From Candidatus Cibiobacter qucibialis (GTDB lineage Bacteria; Bacillota; Clostridia; Oscillospirales; Ruminococcaceae), in assembly GCA_004000625.1 (NCBI GenBank), contig SAUS01000044.1:1-22983 (forward strand): a stretch of 22,983 nt of DNA, in the 5' to 3' direction. Positions 15,188 to 22,983 of the stretch are shown in pieces. The position numbers and the translations under genes are program-made. Below the pieces are notes generated by a model. The model saw only the letters and a list, made by a program, of their open reading frames with translations, did no database searches and was not told the origin of the DNA. The stretch's first letter is position 1. The number at the start of each line of letters is the position of its first letter.

Positions 15188-16592
15188 GATCTTCTGTTCC
15201 TCCAATATTATGATCTTGTTCCTGCTCCGGGGCCGCAGGCTGGCGGCTTTGCCGAATCAACAGGATCTGCTTTGTCCCATCATCCGGGGACAAACCGTCC
15301 GCAAAGCCTGCCCCCCACAGCCAAAGCACCTGGCTACCGCAGGCCAGCAGCGGCATCAGCGTCCGTTCAGCCACAGGAACTTTTGTCTCATTCAGATATT
15401 TTTTGAGCGTTTTGCCAACGTGACGTCCCGCCGGGCGGAACGTATCGCCGGGTTGGCGGGTCCTCACAAAAATATTCTTATTTATTTTAGCATAATCTGC
15501 ACAATAGGTGTAGTCTTTTTTCAAAAATGATGGATTTTTCAAAAAAACTTCATAATTTAGTTGTTGAATCTCCAGCTCATAGCCCCCTGGCAGGCAGTAA
15601 ACGCCGGTTTTTAGCAGCTGGTGCGGCGCGGGAATGGCTTCCGGCTGCATTTTTAGCACTGAGCGGCAGTACAAAATGCCGTTTGCCGCGGTCCAGCAGG
15701 CATCCGGCGTCAGTTGTACCGCACCGCTGCCCTGCCGAACAATGGCCGCAAGAGCCTGCACATATTTTTCTTCAGGGTCACGCGCACGGGCTGCCAGCAT
15801 GCGCAGGGCAGCAGCCAGCACCGGGGCATCCGCCGCGGCAAGAATCGGGATGCTGTACCCGCCCCCGCAGGCAGCCTGCGCCAGCAGTTTTTCGGCCAGG
15901 TTTTCCAGCCAGATGTTCAGCTCCTGCAGCTGGTTGCACAGCCGCCCCACGGCCCGCTCTGCCGCCGGATTGATGGTTTGCAGCGCCGGAACAGCATAAT
16001 GGCGGATACGGTTGCGGGCATAGGCATCGCTGAAATTGCTTTCGTCCTGAACATAGTGTTGCCCAAGGGCGGCGCAGTATGCCGTGGTATCGCTCCTTGT
16101 CAGGCACAAAAATGGACGGCGGTACACGCCCCGTACCGCCGGAATACCCGCCATGCCGTGCAGGCCGGTACCGCGCGCCAGGCGGAACAACACCGTTTCC
16201 GCCTGGTCAGATAACGTATGCGCTGTGGCAATGCAGGCATGCTGCTGTGCGGCCAGCGCATCAAACCAGGTATAGCGCAGGCTGCGCGCCCAGTTCTCGC
16301 TGGGGTTTGGGGGAATCTGCACCCCGCTGGCAGCGGCATCGTACAAAAAGAACGGCACATGATGCGTGCGGCAGAACTCCGCCACAAAGCGGGCATCCGC
16401 ATGGGCAGCTTCGCCCCGGATTCCGTGGTCCACATGGGCCGCCATGACGGTGATGCCAAGTTCCGCTTTGCAGCGCAGCAGAAAACAGAGCAGCGCCATC
16501 GAATCCGCCCCGCCGGAGCAGGCAACGATGACACGGTCCCCCAACCGAAACAAACCCTGCCGGCGGCAATAGGCCAGCAAGGTTTGTTCCAT
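15180..16592 (-). CDS. tilS: tRNA(Ile)-lysidine synthase
   Basis: Modifies C34 of the CAT-anticodon isoleucine tRNA to lysidine, allowing AUA decoding. The 470-residue protein has the N-type ATP-pyrophosphatase loop SGGADS at 26-31, a helical substrate domain, and the C-terminal TilS domain (RQPGDTFRPAGR, then KTLKKYLNETKVP). The reading frame extends upstream into dnaB, but ATG 16592 places the P-loop at the usual distance from the N-terminus. ATG 16640, overlapping dnaB by 14 nt, is the main alternative; neither has a strong ribosome site. It lies between dnaB and hpt. Confidence 0.92.
   Translation of the reverse strand: MEQTLLAYCRRQGLFRLGDRVIVACSGGADSMALLCFLLRCKAELGITVMAAHVDHGIRGEAAHADARFVAEFCRTHHVPFFLYDAAASGVQIPPNPSENWARSLRYTWFDALAAQQHACIATAHTLSDQAETVLFRLARGTGLHGMAGIPAVRGVYRRPFLCLTRSDTTAYCAALGQHYVQDESNFSDAYARNRIRHYAVPALQTINPAAERAVGRLCNQLQELNIWLENLAEKLLAQAACGGGYSIPILAAADAPVLAAALRMLAARARDPEEKYVQALAAIVRQGSGAVQLTPDACWTAANGILYCRSVLKMQPEAIPAPHQLLKTGVYCLPGGYELEIQQLNYEVFLKNPSFLKKDYTYCADYAKINKNIFVRTRQPGDTFRPAGRHVGKTLKKYLNETKVPVAERTLMPLLACGSQVLWLWGAGFADGLSPDDGTKQILLIRQSRQPAAPEQEQDHNIGGTEDHA
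15198..15203 (-). promoter_or_regulatory. hpt ribosome binding site
   Basis: GGAGGA on the minus strand within the 3' end of tilS, 10 nt before ATG 15187; it decides the hpt start. Confidence 0.75.
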
Positions 16593-16626
16593 CGTGTTTA
16601 CTGGGTTTTGCAATGAATTGTCTGCG

Positions 16627-18021
16627 TCAGTACTGTTCATGGATCTCGTCCAGATTGCTGAACCGGGTATGGGCGCCATCCCAGCCAAGGCGGACCACAC
16701 TGGTTTCGCCATGGCGGTTTTTGGCCACGATACATTCGGCTTCGTTTTCGTTCGCCTGTTCGGTTTCGCCGTTCTGGGAATTGTAATAGGCAGCGCGGTA
16801 CAGGAAGAGCACCACGTCCGCATCCTGTTCGATAGAGCCGGAATCACGCAGGTCTGAAAGCTGGGGGCGGTGGTCCGAGCGACCCGCTGTTTTTTCGGCA
16901 GCACGGGAAAGCTGGGACAGCGCAATGACAGGAACGTTCAGTTCCTTGGCCATAATTTTCAGGTTCCGGGTGATATCGCTGATTTCCTGCACGCGGCTTT
17001 CGGTGCGCTTGGCGGACTGCATCAACTGCAAATAGTCGATGATGACCAGACCGATCTTATCCCGTTTGGGGTCCTGGTTGATCTGGCGGATTTTTGCCTT
17101 GATTTCCGGCACCGAAATACCGGAGGAATCATCCATGTAAATGGGGACGTTATACAACAGTGACGTTGCATTGGCAAAGTCGTTCCAGTCGGAGTTGTTC
17201 AGGCGACCGGTGCGGAATGCCTGGCTGTCAATGCCTGCGGTGCTGGAAAGGATGCGGTCGGTCAGCTGTTCGCAGGTCATTTCCAAGCTGAAAATGACGG
17301 TCGGTATCTTTTGCAGGCGGGCCACATTGGTAGCAATGTTCAGCGCAAAACTGGTTTTGCCCATACCGGGGCGGGCCGCCAGAATAATCAGGTCCGAACG
17401 GCCAAGGCCGGTCAGGATATTATCCAGATAGTTGAAGCCTGTGGGGATACCGGCAAATTTATCGCGGTCCGCACCGGACAGCTTTTGCATGGTATCAATA
17501 ACTTCCAGGATAGACTCCTGAATGGTTTTAACGCCGGAGCGGTCCTGGCCGTTGCGGATATCGTACAGCTTTTGCTCGGCGCTTTCCAGCAGCAGGTCAG
17601 AATCGGATTCCTCGCTGGACTGCTGCAGGATATCGCGGGCTGCTTCGATCAGACGGCGGGTTTGATATTTTTCCTTGACGATCTTGATGTAAGAATCGAC
17701 GTTGGAAATCGCCGGGACGGTTTCCGCAATGCGGGTAATGTACACTTTGGCATCATCTGCGCCCTTGAACACACCGTTCTGAGCCAGAGAGTCCACCAGA
17801 GTGATAACGTCCACCGCTTCGCTTTCGCTGAACAGGCGGCGCATTTCCTCATAGACGGCCCGGTTCTGCTCCGAATAGAACATATCGGGGTCCATCTCGG
17901 TGATCAGGCGGTTCAGGATGGTTTCATCCATCAGCGCTGCGCCAAGCACGCTTTGTTCCGCCTGCATGTTATACGGCAGCTGAATGCCCAGGCTGGACAA
18001 GCTTAATTCATTGTTTGCCAT
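16627..18021 (-). CDS. dnaB: Replicative DNA helicase DnaB (DnaC in Bacillus)
   Basis: The hexameric 5'-3' helicase at the replication fork. It has 464 residues, typical length. The N-terminal helical domain (to about 150) precedes a linker and the RecA-like motor with Walker A ARPGMGKTS (about 214-222), Walker B LVIIDYLQLM, and the later SQLSRAAE sensor region. No intein is present. ATG 18021 has GGGAGG 8 nt upstream. The rplI-dnaB order is widespread in Firmicutes. Confidence 0.97.
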   Translation of the reverse strand: MANNELSLSSLGIQLPYNMQAEQSVLGAALMDETILNRLITEMDPDMFYSEQNRAVYEEMRRLFSESEAVDVITLVDSLAQNGVFKGADDAKVYITRIAETVPAISNVDSYIKIVKEKYQTRRLIEAARDILQQSSEESDSDLLLESAEQKLYDIRNGQDRSGVKTIQESILEVIDTMQKLSGADRDKFAGIPTGFNYLDNILTGLGRSDLIILAARPGMGKTSFALNIATNVARLQKIPTVIFSLEMTCEQLTDRILSSTAGIDSQAFRTGRLNNSDWNDFANATSLLYNVPIYMDDSSGISVPEIKAKIRQINQDPKRDKIGLVIIDYLQLMQSAKRTESRVQEISDITRNLKIMAKELNVPVIALSQLSRAAEKTAGRSDHRPQLSDLRDSGSIEQDADVVLFLYRAAYYNSQNGETEQANENEAECIVAKNRHGETSVVRLGWDGAHTRFSNLDEIHEQY

Positions 18022-18075
18022 TCAGGCACCTCCCTGCCGTTTTTGTTGGAATGTAATTACAAGACCCCCTGCCAA

Positions 18076-18528
18076 TTACAGCGGAGCCTCCTCGACCTTG
18101 ACCTTGAACGCGGCCACAACACCCACATGCAGGCGGACTTTGGCATCATAACTGCCAAACTCCTTGATGCTGGCGGGCATTTCGATTTTTTTCTTGTCGA
18201 TTTCGGTGCCGGTCAGCTTGTACAACTGTTCGGCAACTTCCTTTGCGGTCACTTTGCCATGCAGCTTGCCGGAAGCGCCCCCCTTGACCTTGACAGAAAC
18301 GATCTGGCCCTTGATCTTGGCAGCCAGTTCTTCAGCAGCAGCCTTAGCTTCGGCTTCATGGTGGGCTTTGGCTTCGCTCTTGGTGCGGGCGGTGTTCACA
18401 GCGTCAGCATCGGCCACTGCAGCCAGACCGCGCGGGAACAGGAAGTTGCGGGCGTAACCGTCCGACACTTCATGGATTTCATCCTTTTTACCAATGCTCT
18501 TGACATCCTGTTTGAGAATAACTTTCAT
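18076..18528 (-). CDS. rplI: 50S ribosomal protein L9
   Basis: Large-subunit protein that binds 23S rRNA and extends from the L1 stalk base. The 150-residue protein shows the N-terminal RNA-binding domain (MKVILKQDV, then GYARNFLFPRGLA), a long Ala/Lys/Glu-rich helix (about 50-75), and the C-terminal domain with GKLHGKVT. ATG 18528 is supported by AGAGGGG (18539-18545), 10 nt upstream, and by the conserved N-terminus; the longer in-frame start at 18576 adds a non-family extension. gdpP is upstream and dnaB downstream, as in Bacillus (yybT-rplI-dnaC). Confidence 0.97.
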   Translation of the reverse strand: MKVILKQDVKSIGKKDEIHEVSDGYARNFLFPRGLAAVADADAVNTARTKSEAKAHHEAEAKAAAEELAAKIKGQIVSVKVKGGASGKLHGKVTAKEVAEQLYKLTGTEIDKKKIEMPASIKEFGSYDAKVRLHVGVVAAFKVKVEEAPL

Positions 18529-18605
18529 CGTGGTTGTTCCCCTCTCTATGTAGTAATTGATATAATTTTCTGCCATTGGCAGGGATTCGCTGATAATTTA
18601 ATTTG

Positions 18606-20588
18606 TTAAACTGCACCCACCAGTTCTTCCTGGCATTCCTGGTTGGCGCGGTATTCGTCGATCTGCGCGCGGATGCGGGCTTCGGCTTCCTTTACGGTAC
18701 AATCACGCAGCTGGGCACCGGCCATCGTCAGGTGGCCGCCGCCGCCCAAGGGCTCCAGAATGACCTGTACGTTCAGCGCACCCATGCTGCGGGCGGAGAT
18801 GTTGACACCGCCGTTTTTGGCGATTGCCACAAAGCTGGCATCCACGCCGTTGATGGTCAGCAGGTCATTGGCTGCCATGGGCAGAACCACACTCATGGCG
18901 GGGTCAAGCTCATCCGAAGTGGCGATAGCGCAGCCTTTGTAGAGGTAAGCGCCCTCCACAATAGCGGCGCGGGCTTCGTATTCTTCTTTGGAAATATTGA
19001 ACAGGCGCTTGGTCGCGGCGGTTTCGGCCCCGCGGCTGCGCAGCCAGGCGGCAGCCTCAAAGGTACGCACGCCGACATGCAGCGCAAAACTGCGGGTATC
19101 CAGCATGATGCCAGACAGCAGCGCCTGGGCTTCCAACTGAGTGATGTTGTTTTGGGCGGGCATGAATTGCAGCAGTTCACACACCAGCTCGCTGGCGCTG
19201 GAAGCAAAGGGTTCATGATACAAAAGGATCGGGTTATCAATATGCCCTACCGCCATGCGGTGATGGTCGATAACAACCACGCGGCTGCATTTTTCGTAAA
19301 TCTTTTGGTCTTCCAGCAGGCGCTTTTGGTATGTATCGGTTACGATCAGCAGGGTTTTGGGGGTAATGAGCTTATAGGTTTCTTCCGGTTCAATAAAGTT
19401 GTGGTCTTCCCCCGCCTTGTTGAACACATCCAGCAGCTGGCCCGCCAGCGTTGCCTTGCTGCGCACTGCGATGACCGAAGGCACATCGCACATTTTGCAC
19501 ATGCGCAGCAAACCGATGGCGGAGCCGATGGCATCCAAATCGCTCTGGCGGTGGCCCATGATAATGACGCTGTCGCTCTGGCGGATCTGGTCTGCCAGGG
19601 CGTTGGCAATGATGCGGCTGCGCACATGGCTGCGCTTTTCGACACCATGGGAAATGCCGCCGAAGAACTCAAAGCCATCGACTGTTTTCACGGCAGCCTG
19701 GTCGCCGCCGCGGCCCAAGGCAATATCAATGCTTTCGCGGGCCATCTCCTGGCATTCCTGCATAGTAGCGCCGCCGTGGCCTACGCCGATGGAAAGGGTG
19801 AGCATTCCGCCGGGGTGCAACGCACGCACTTTATCCAGAATATCAAAGCGTTCTTCCATCATCCAGCGGATATCCCGCTCTTCCACCACCGCAATATAGC
19901 GGCTGTTGGACACCTTGCGCAGGAAACCGGTCGTGCGGCCGATGTATTCTTCCAGCAGGGTGTTGATGGCCTCCAGCTCGTGCGCCTGCTCGGAGTCCTT
20001 CATATCGTTGAACAGCTCGTCATAGCTGTCCACCCCAATAATCAGGTAAGCCGGGCGGCTGGCAGTGTATTCATCCAGCGTGTTTTTGTAGAACGTATCG
20101 TTGACCAAAAACAGCAATGTGCCCGTTTTGCTGCTGCGGCTGGTTGTGGCATAGGCCGTGTAGCGGTTTTCGTCAATGGTCAGGTCCTGGCCGTGGGCGC
20201 GGGCACAGACGGAAAGGTCAATGCCGGTCATCAGGCGGTCCGGTGCAGCCAGCAGGGCATCCTTCCCCGCCAGAATCTGCTCCCGGAAGGCCGGATTATA
20301 CCACACCACGGAGCCTTCGGTAATCAGGGCAGTGGGGATGGAAAAATCCGCCAGCGAATACTGGGTCTTGCTGCCCTCAAAGTTGGTTCCGCACAGCATA
20401 TCGGCCACAAAGCGCCGCAGCCGGCGGATGCCAAGCACCGCCACCACCAACGCAAACACTACAAGCAGCGCCGGTGCCAGCAGCCAGCGCGGGTTGCTGA
20501 ACGCCAGCGGCACAGCCAGAGCGATGCACGCAACGAGCAGCAAAAAGATAATGACAAAGATATCACGTCTTAGCTTGTTTTTCATCAT
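18606..20588 (-). CDS. gdpP: Cyclic-di-AMP phosphodiesterase GdpP (YybT)
   Basis: A membrane-bound phosphodiesterase lowering cyclic-di-AMP, which controls osmotic and cell-wall homeostasis. In 660 residues: two N-terminal helices (about 8-55), a PAS-like sensor (about 75-165), a degenerate GGDEF domain (about 170-300), the DHH domain with GHRQSDLDAIG (about 344-354) and VIDHHR (about 439-444), and DHHA1 with GGGGH (about 614-618). Metal-binding residues appear intact. The middle motif reads DTY where many relatives have DTH. Two tandem ATGs (20588 and 20585) follow GAGGAA; the second has better spacing. Confidence 0.95.
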   Translation of the reverse strand: MMKNKLRRDIFVIIFLLLVACIALAVPLAFSNPRWLLAPALLVVFALVVAVLGIRRLRRFVADMLCGTNFEGSKTQYSLADFSIPTALITEGSVVWYNPAFREQILAGKDALLAAPDRLMTGIDLSVCARAHGQDLTIDENRYTAYATTSRSSKTGTLLFLVNDTFYKNTLDEYTASRPAYLIIGVDSYDELFNDMKDSEQAHELEAINTLLEEYIGRTTGFLRKVSNSRYIAVVEERDIRWMMEERFDILDKVRALHPGGMLTLSIGVGHGGATMQECQEMARESIDIALGRGGDQAAVKTVDGFEFFGGISHGVEKRSHVRSRIIANALADQIRQSDSVIIMGHRQSDLDAIGSAIGLLRMCKMCDVPSVIAVRSKATLAGQLLDVFNKAGEDHNFIEPEETYKLITPKTLLIVTDTYQKRLLEDQKIYEKCSRVVVIDHHRMAVGHIDNPILLYHEPFASSASELVCELLQFMPAQNNITQLEAQALLSGIMLDTRSFALHVGVRTFEAAAWLRSRGAETAATKRLFNISKEEYEARAAIVEGAYLYKGCAIATSDELDPAMSVVLPMAANDLLTINGVDASFVAIAKNGGVNISARSMGALNVQVILEPLGGGGHLTMAGAQLRDCTVKEAEARIRAQIDEYRANQECQEELVGAV

Positions 20589-20643
20589 CGTTCCTCGGTG
20601 CCTGCAATGTGGGGCAGGCGGTCACGGTCAGATATGGTTTGGA

Positions 20644-22620
20644 TCAAACTTCCATCAGAATGGGCAAAATCATGGGGCTGCGCTTGGTTTTGCGGTAGAT
20701 ATAGCTGGAAAGCGCCTCCCGCACGCGGGATTTCACGCTGGCCCAGTCGTGCATGTTATCCGCCATACTGCGGTCAAGGGCCATTTCAACCTGCACGCGG
20801 GCACCGTCCATCAGCTCCTCGCTTTCCCGCACATAGACAAAGCCGCGGGAAACCAGGTCCGGGCCGGAAAGCAGCTGGCCGGTGCTGCCATCCACGGCTG
20901 CGGTAACGATGATGATACCGTCCTCCGACAGGTGGTGGCGGTCACGCAGGACCACATTGCCCACATCGCCCACGCCATAGCCATCCACCATCACGGCACC
21001 GGCGGGCACAGTGCCCTCCACTGCCATGCCATCGCGGGAAAGGCGGATGTTCTGGCCATTTTCAGCAATATAAATATTCTGCTTGGGGATATAGCCCAGG
21101 TGCTCCGCCGTTTCGGCGTGGCGCTTGAGCTGCTTGAACTCGCCGTGAACGGGCAGGAAATACTGCGGGTGGGCAAGGGTCAGCATCAGCTTCTGCTCTT
21201 CCTGGCAGGCGTGGCCGGAAACATGGGTATCGTACATGTTTTCGTAAATGACCTCTGCGCCCAGGGCCAGAAGGCCGTTGACCACCTTGGTCACGGTCTT
21301 TTCGTTGCCGGGGATGGGGCGGGCCGAGATAATGATAAAGTCAGTGGGGCCGACCTTGACGGTACGGTGGCTGGCCTGCGCCATACGGGACAGAGCGGAC
21401 AGCGGTTCGCCCTGGCTGCCGGTGGTGATAAGGACAACCTTTTCCGGCGGGTATTTGTTGATCTCCTCGATATCGATCAGCACATTATCCGGCGCATGCA
21501 GATACCCCAGCTCCCGCGCCATTTCGGTGTTGGAAACCATGCTGCGGCCATTGACGGCCACCTTGCGGCCATACTCAATGGCCAGGTCAATGATCTGCTG
21601 GATGCGGTAGATGTTGGAAGCAAAGGTTGCCACGATAATGCGGCGGTTTTTGGCGCGGGCAAACAGGCTGCGCACCCCTTCGGCCACAGTCTGCTCGGTT
21701 GCCGTAAAGCCGGGGCGTTCCGCGTTGGTAGAATCCGCCAGCAAAGCCAGCACGCCGCGGCGGCCATACTCCGCAATGGTGGAAAGGTCGGTAACGGCAT
21801 CGCCGGAAAGCGGCGTGTAGTCGATCTTGAAGTCGCCGGTATGCAGCACGGTGCCTGCCGGGCAGTCAATGGCAAACGCCAGAGAATCCGGGATGGAGTG
21901 GTTGACATGGATGGGCTCCACCGTAAAGCAGCCAAGGCGCACTTTCTGGCGGGGACGGATCTCATGGAACTCTGCACTGGAGGCAAGACCGTGCTCCTCC
22001 AGCTTGTTTTTGATCAGGCCAATGGTCAAACGTGCAGTGTAAATGGGCACGTTGAACTTTTTGAGCAGATACGGCAGGCTGCCGATATGGTCTTCGTGGC
22101 CATGGGTAATGAACAGGCCCTTGATACGGTCCTTATTTTCCAATACATAGGTGAAATCCGGAATGACAAGGTCCACGCCGAACATATCGGAATCCGGGAA
22201 CACCAGGCCGCAGTCCACCAAGATCATATCGCCCTGGCATTCATACAGGGTGATGTTTTTGCCAACTTCGCCCAGGCCGCCCAGCGGGCAGATGTGCATG
22301 GGAACAGCCGGGGTGGAAGCATCATAATAATGCTGCTTATAGCTGCGGCGCTGCGGGCTGCGGGGGCGCTGCACCGGGGCCGGAGCTGCTGCATTCACCG
22401 CATTGCTCGCTGCAGCCTGCTGGGGCTGCGGGGCACGGCGGCGCTGCGGCTTGCGGTGCTGGGGCTGTGGTTTTTCCGCCGCAGCCTGCGGGGCGCTGGC
22501 CGCGGGGGCAGGCGCACCGGGTTTGCGGTTCTGGTTATTATTATTTGCGCGCGGGGCACGGCGGGTGTAATTGCTGCGGCCCTGCTGGCGGGGGCGTTTT
22601 TCATTGTTGTGATCTTCCAT
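20644..22620 (-). CDS. rnj: Ribonuclease J with long basic N-terminal extension
   Basis: A metallo-beta-lactamase/beta-CASP ribonuclease with 5'-3' exo- and endonuclease activity in mRNA decay and rRNA maturation. The 658-residue protein has a catalytic core starting near residue 107 (MHICPLGGLGEVGKN), HGHEDH (about 174-179), and beta-CASP motifs including TGSQGEP and the HVSGHA region. The first 105 or so residues are extra compared with the usual short N-terminus: Arg, Gln, Asn, Pro and Ala-rich, disordered and basic. ATG 22620 follows GGAGG by 7 nt. It is the first gene of the long operon, with a structured leader of about 190 nt. Confidence 0.96.
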   Translation of the reverse strand: MEDHNNEKRPRQQGRSNYTRRAPRANNNNQNRKPGAPAPAASAPQAAAEKPQPQHRKPQRRRAPQPQQAAASNAVNAAAPAPVQRPRSPQRRSYKQHYYDASTPAVPMHICPLGGLGEVGKNITLYECQGDMILVDCGLVFPDSDMFGVDLVIPDFTYVLENKDRIKGLFITHGHEDHIGSLPYLLKKFNVPIYTARLTIGLIKNKLEEHGLASSAEFHEIRPRQKVRLGCFTVEPIHVNHSIPDSLAFAIDCPAGTVLHTGDFKIDYTPLSGDAVTDLSTIAEYGRRGVLALLADSTNAERPGFTATEQTVAEGVRSLFARAKNRRIIVATFASNIYRIQQIIDLAIEYGRKVAVNGRSMVSNTEMARELGYLHAPDNVLIDIEEINKYPPEKVVLITTGSQGEPLSALSRMAQASHRTVKVGPTDFIIISARPIPGNEKTVTKVVNGLLALGAEVIYENMYDTHVSGHACQEEQKLMLTLAHPQYFLPVHGEFKQLKRHAETAEHLGYIPKQNIYIAENGQNIRLSRDGMAVEGTVPAGAVMVDGYGVGDVGNVVLRDRHHLSEDGIIIVTAAVDGSTGQLLSGPDLVSRGFVYVRESEELMDGARVQVEMALDRSMADNMHDWASVKSRVREALSSYIYRKTKRSPMILPILMEV

Positions 22621-22813
22621 TGCATAACCTCCATATTGTATTCGGCCAGGGTTGGTGGTTACACACACGGTAAGCACCGTACCCCGGACGTGATGTTTTG
22701 TCGCATGTAAAATTTGTACGGCACTGTGCCGATTTACTGAATCAAGGTTGGACGCGAAGAGTTCAGCCGAAAGGCTGCAACCGGGTCCTGAATCAAACTA
22801 CGACATTGCAATT
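22621..22813 (-). ncRNA. Candidate structured 5' leader of rnj
   Basis: Between the inferred start of transcription (near 22813) and the rnj ATG the minus-strand RNA can form several hairpins: CAGCC-UUUC-GGCUG enclosed by possible GGUUG/CAACC or GGAC/GUCC pairs, CGGCA-CAG-UGCCG, and ACGGU-GCUU-ACCGU. TTGATTCAG is repeated directly (22788-22796 and 22737-22745). I do not recognise a known riboswitch class. Autoregulation by RNase J is a reasonable guess, not shown. Confidence 0.45.
22628..22632 (-). promoter_or_regulatory. rnj ribosome binding site
   Basis: GGAGG on the minus strand, 7 nt before ATG 22620. It selects this start rather than the in-frame codon at 22677. Confidence 0.8.
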
Positions 22814-22819
22814 AAATCT

Positions 22820-22848
22820 ATTATAAGGCGCAGCGGGGGCATTGTCAA
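22820..22848 (-). promoter_or_regulatory. Perfect consensus promoter of the rnj operon
   Basis: On the minus strand TTGACA (22843-22848), a 17-nt spacer, and TATAAT (22820-22825): a full match to the housekeeping sigma consensus. It faces rnj and the seven genes behind it. Confidence 0.93.
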
Positions 22849-22889
22849 ATAGTATGCCGGACGCATTTATGGACAAATTACACAAAAGC

Positions 22890-22918
22890 TTGCAGGGCTG
22901 GGCAAAATCGCGTATAAT
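22890..22918 (+). promoter_or_regulatory. Possible outward promoter into element copy C
   Basis: TATAAT (22913-22918) is perfect; the -35 at 17 nt spacing, TTGCAG (22890-22895), is weak. The inferred start, near 22925, is a few bases before copy C. The gene it would serve is beyond the window. Confidence 0.5.
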
Positions 22919-22927
22919 TATTTTTAT

Positions 22928-22983
22928 GGCAATACCGCATAATTCTAAGTGCCGATACGGCGAGCGAGGTGCGGCAGCTGCTA
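22928..22983 (+). mobile_element. MITE-like element, copy C, truncated by window edge
   Basis: The 56 visible bases match the reverse complement of the right end of copy B at 53 positions, starting with GGCAATACCGCATAATTC. The flank before it is TTAT, similar in form to the TTAG and CTAT duplications of the other copies. It continues past the point where short copy A diverges, so it is a long-form copy. The far end and its flank are outside the window. Confidence 0.82.

Noticed and set aside
16593..16925. Upstream extension of the tilS frame
   Set aside because: It overlaps dnaB coding DNA and the added residues have no TilS similarity; the family P-loop spacing fits the ATG at 16592.
18603..20573. 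656-codon plus-strand open frame opposite gdpP
   Set aside because: A mirror of the GdpP frame without domain motifs of its own.
20176..22710. 844-codon plus-strand open frame opposite rnj and part of gdpP
   Set aside because: A shadow of RNase J coding DNA, low in recognisable structure, spanning two real genes.
1..22983. CRISPR array, prophage, toxin-antitoxin or defence island
   Set aside because: No regularly spaced repeats, integrases, phage structural genes or defence nucleases were seen; the content is housekeeping plus small non-coding elements.

Overview
The window looks like a chromosomal, mostly housekeeping segment of a low-GC-phylum but GC-rich gut Firmicute (class Clostridia, probably Oscillospiraceae/Ruminococcaceae, Faecalibacterium/Gemmiger-like). 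The basis is the gene content (RNase J, GdpP, L9-DnaB, TilS-Hpt-FtsH, Lon-EngB, Hsp33), strong GGAGG-type ribosome binding sites, sigma-A-like promoters of TTGACA-17-TATAAT type, and GC-rich coding DNA separated by AT-rich intergenic DNA. The genus is inference only.

Layout. (1) Positions 1-304: a minus-strand tRNA operon, Gly(GCC)-Val(TAC)-Asp(GTC), with its own near-consensus promoter; tRNA-Asp is cut by the window edge. (2) Positions 340-5134: a minus-strand cluster lon > engB > SAM methyltransferase > hslO (protein quality control, ribosome biogenesis, redox chaperone). (3) Positions 5220-7620: minus-strand dagK-like lipid kinase with its own promoter, and an ATP-grasp enzyme of unknown substrate. 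(4) Positions 7621-7960: a divergent intergenic region with two opposing promoters, a 15-bp palindrome between them and a 79-bp inverted-repeat element. (5) Positions 7961-10878: a plus-strand pair, a polytopic membrane protein (DUF6311-like) overlapping by one base a RluA-family pseudouridine synthase. (6) Positions 10879-11439: a non-coding convergent region with a 284-bp copy of the same element and a strong terminator. (7) Positions 11440-22620: an apparent long minus-strand operon rnj > gdpP > rplI > dnaB > tilS > hpt > ftsH > zinc-ribbon tail-anchored protein, starting from a perfect consensus promoter at 22820-22848 with a roughly 190-nt leader. (8) Positions 22890-22983: an outward promoter running into a third, truncated copy of the element.

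The main non-housekeeping signal is a family of small non-autonomous inverted-repeat elements (MITE-like). Three copies share 18-bp termini. The two complete copies are each flanked by a 4-bp direct repeat (TTAG and CTAT). The short copy is exactly what a deletion between two CGGCAC repeats in the long form would leave. Stem mismatches are all G-U wobbles when read on one strand and C-A on the other, suggesting a strand-specific folded RNA. No defence system, CRISPR array, phage or full insertion sequence was seen.
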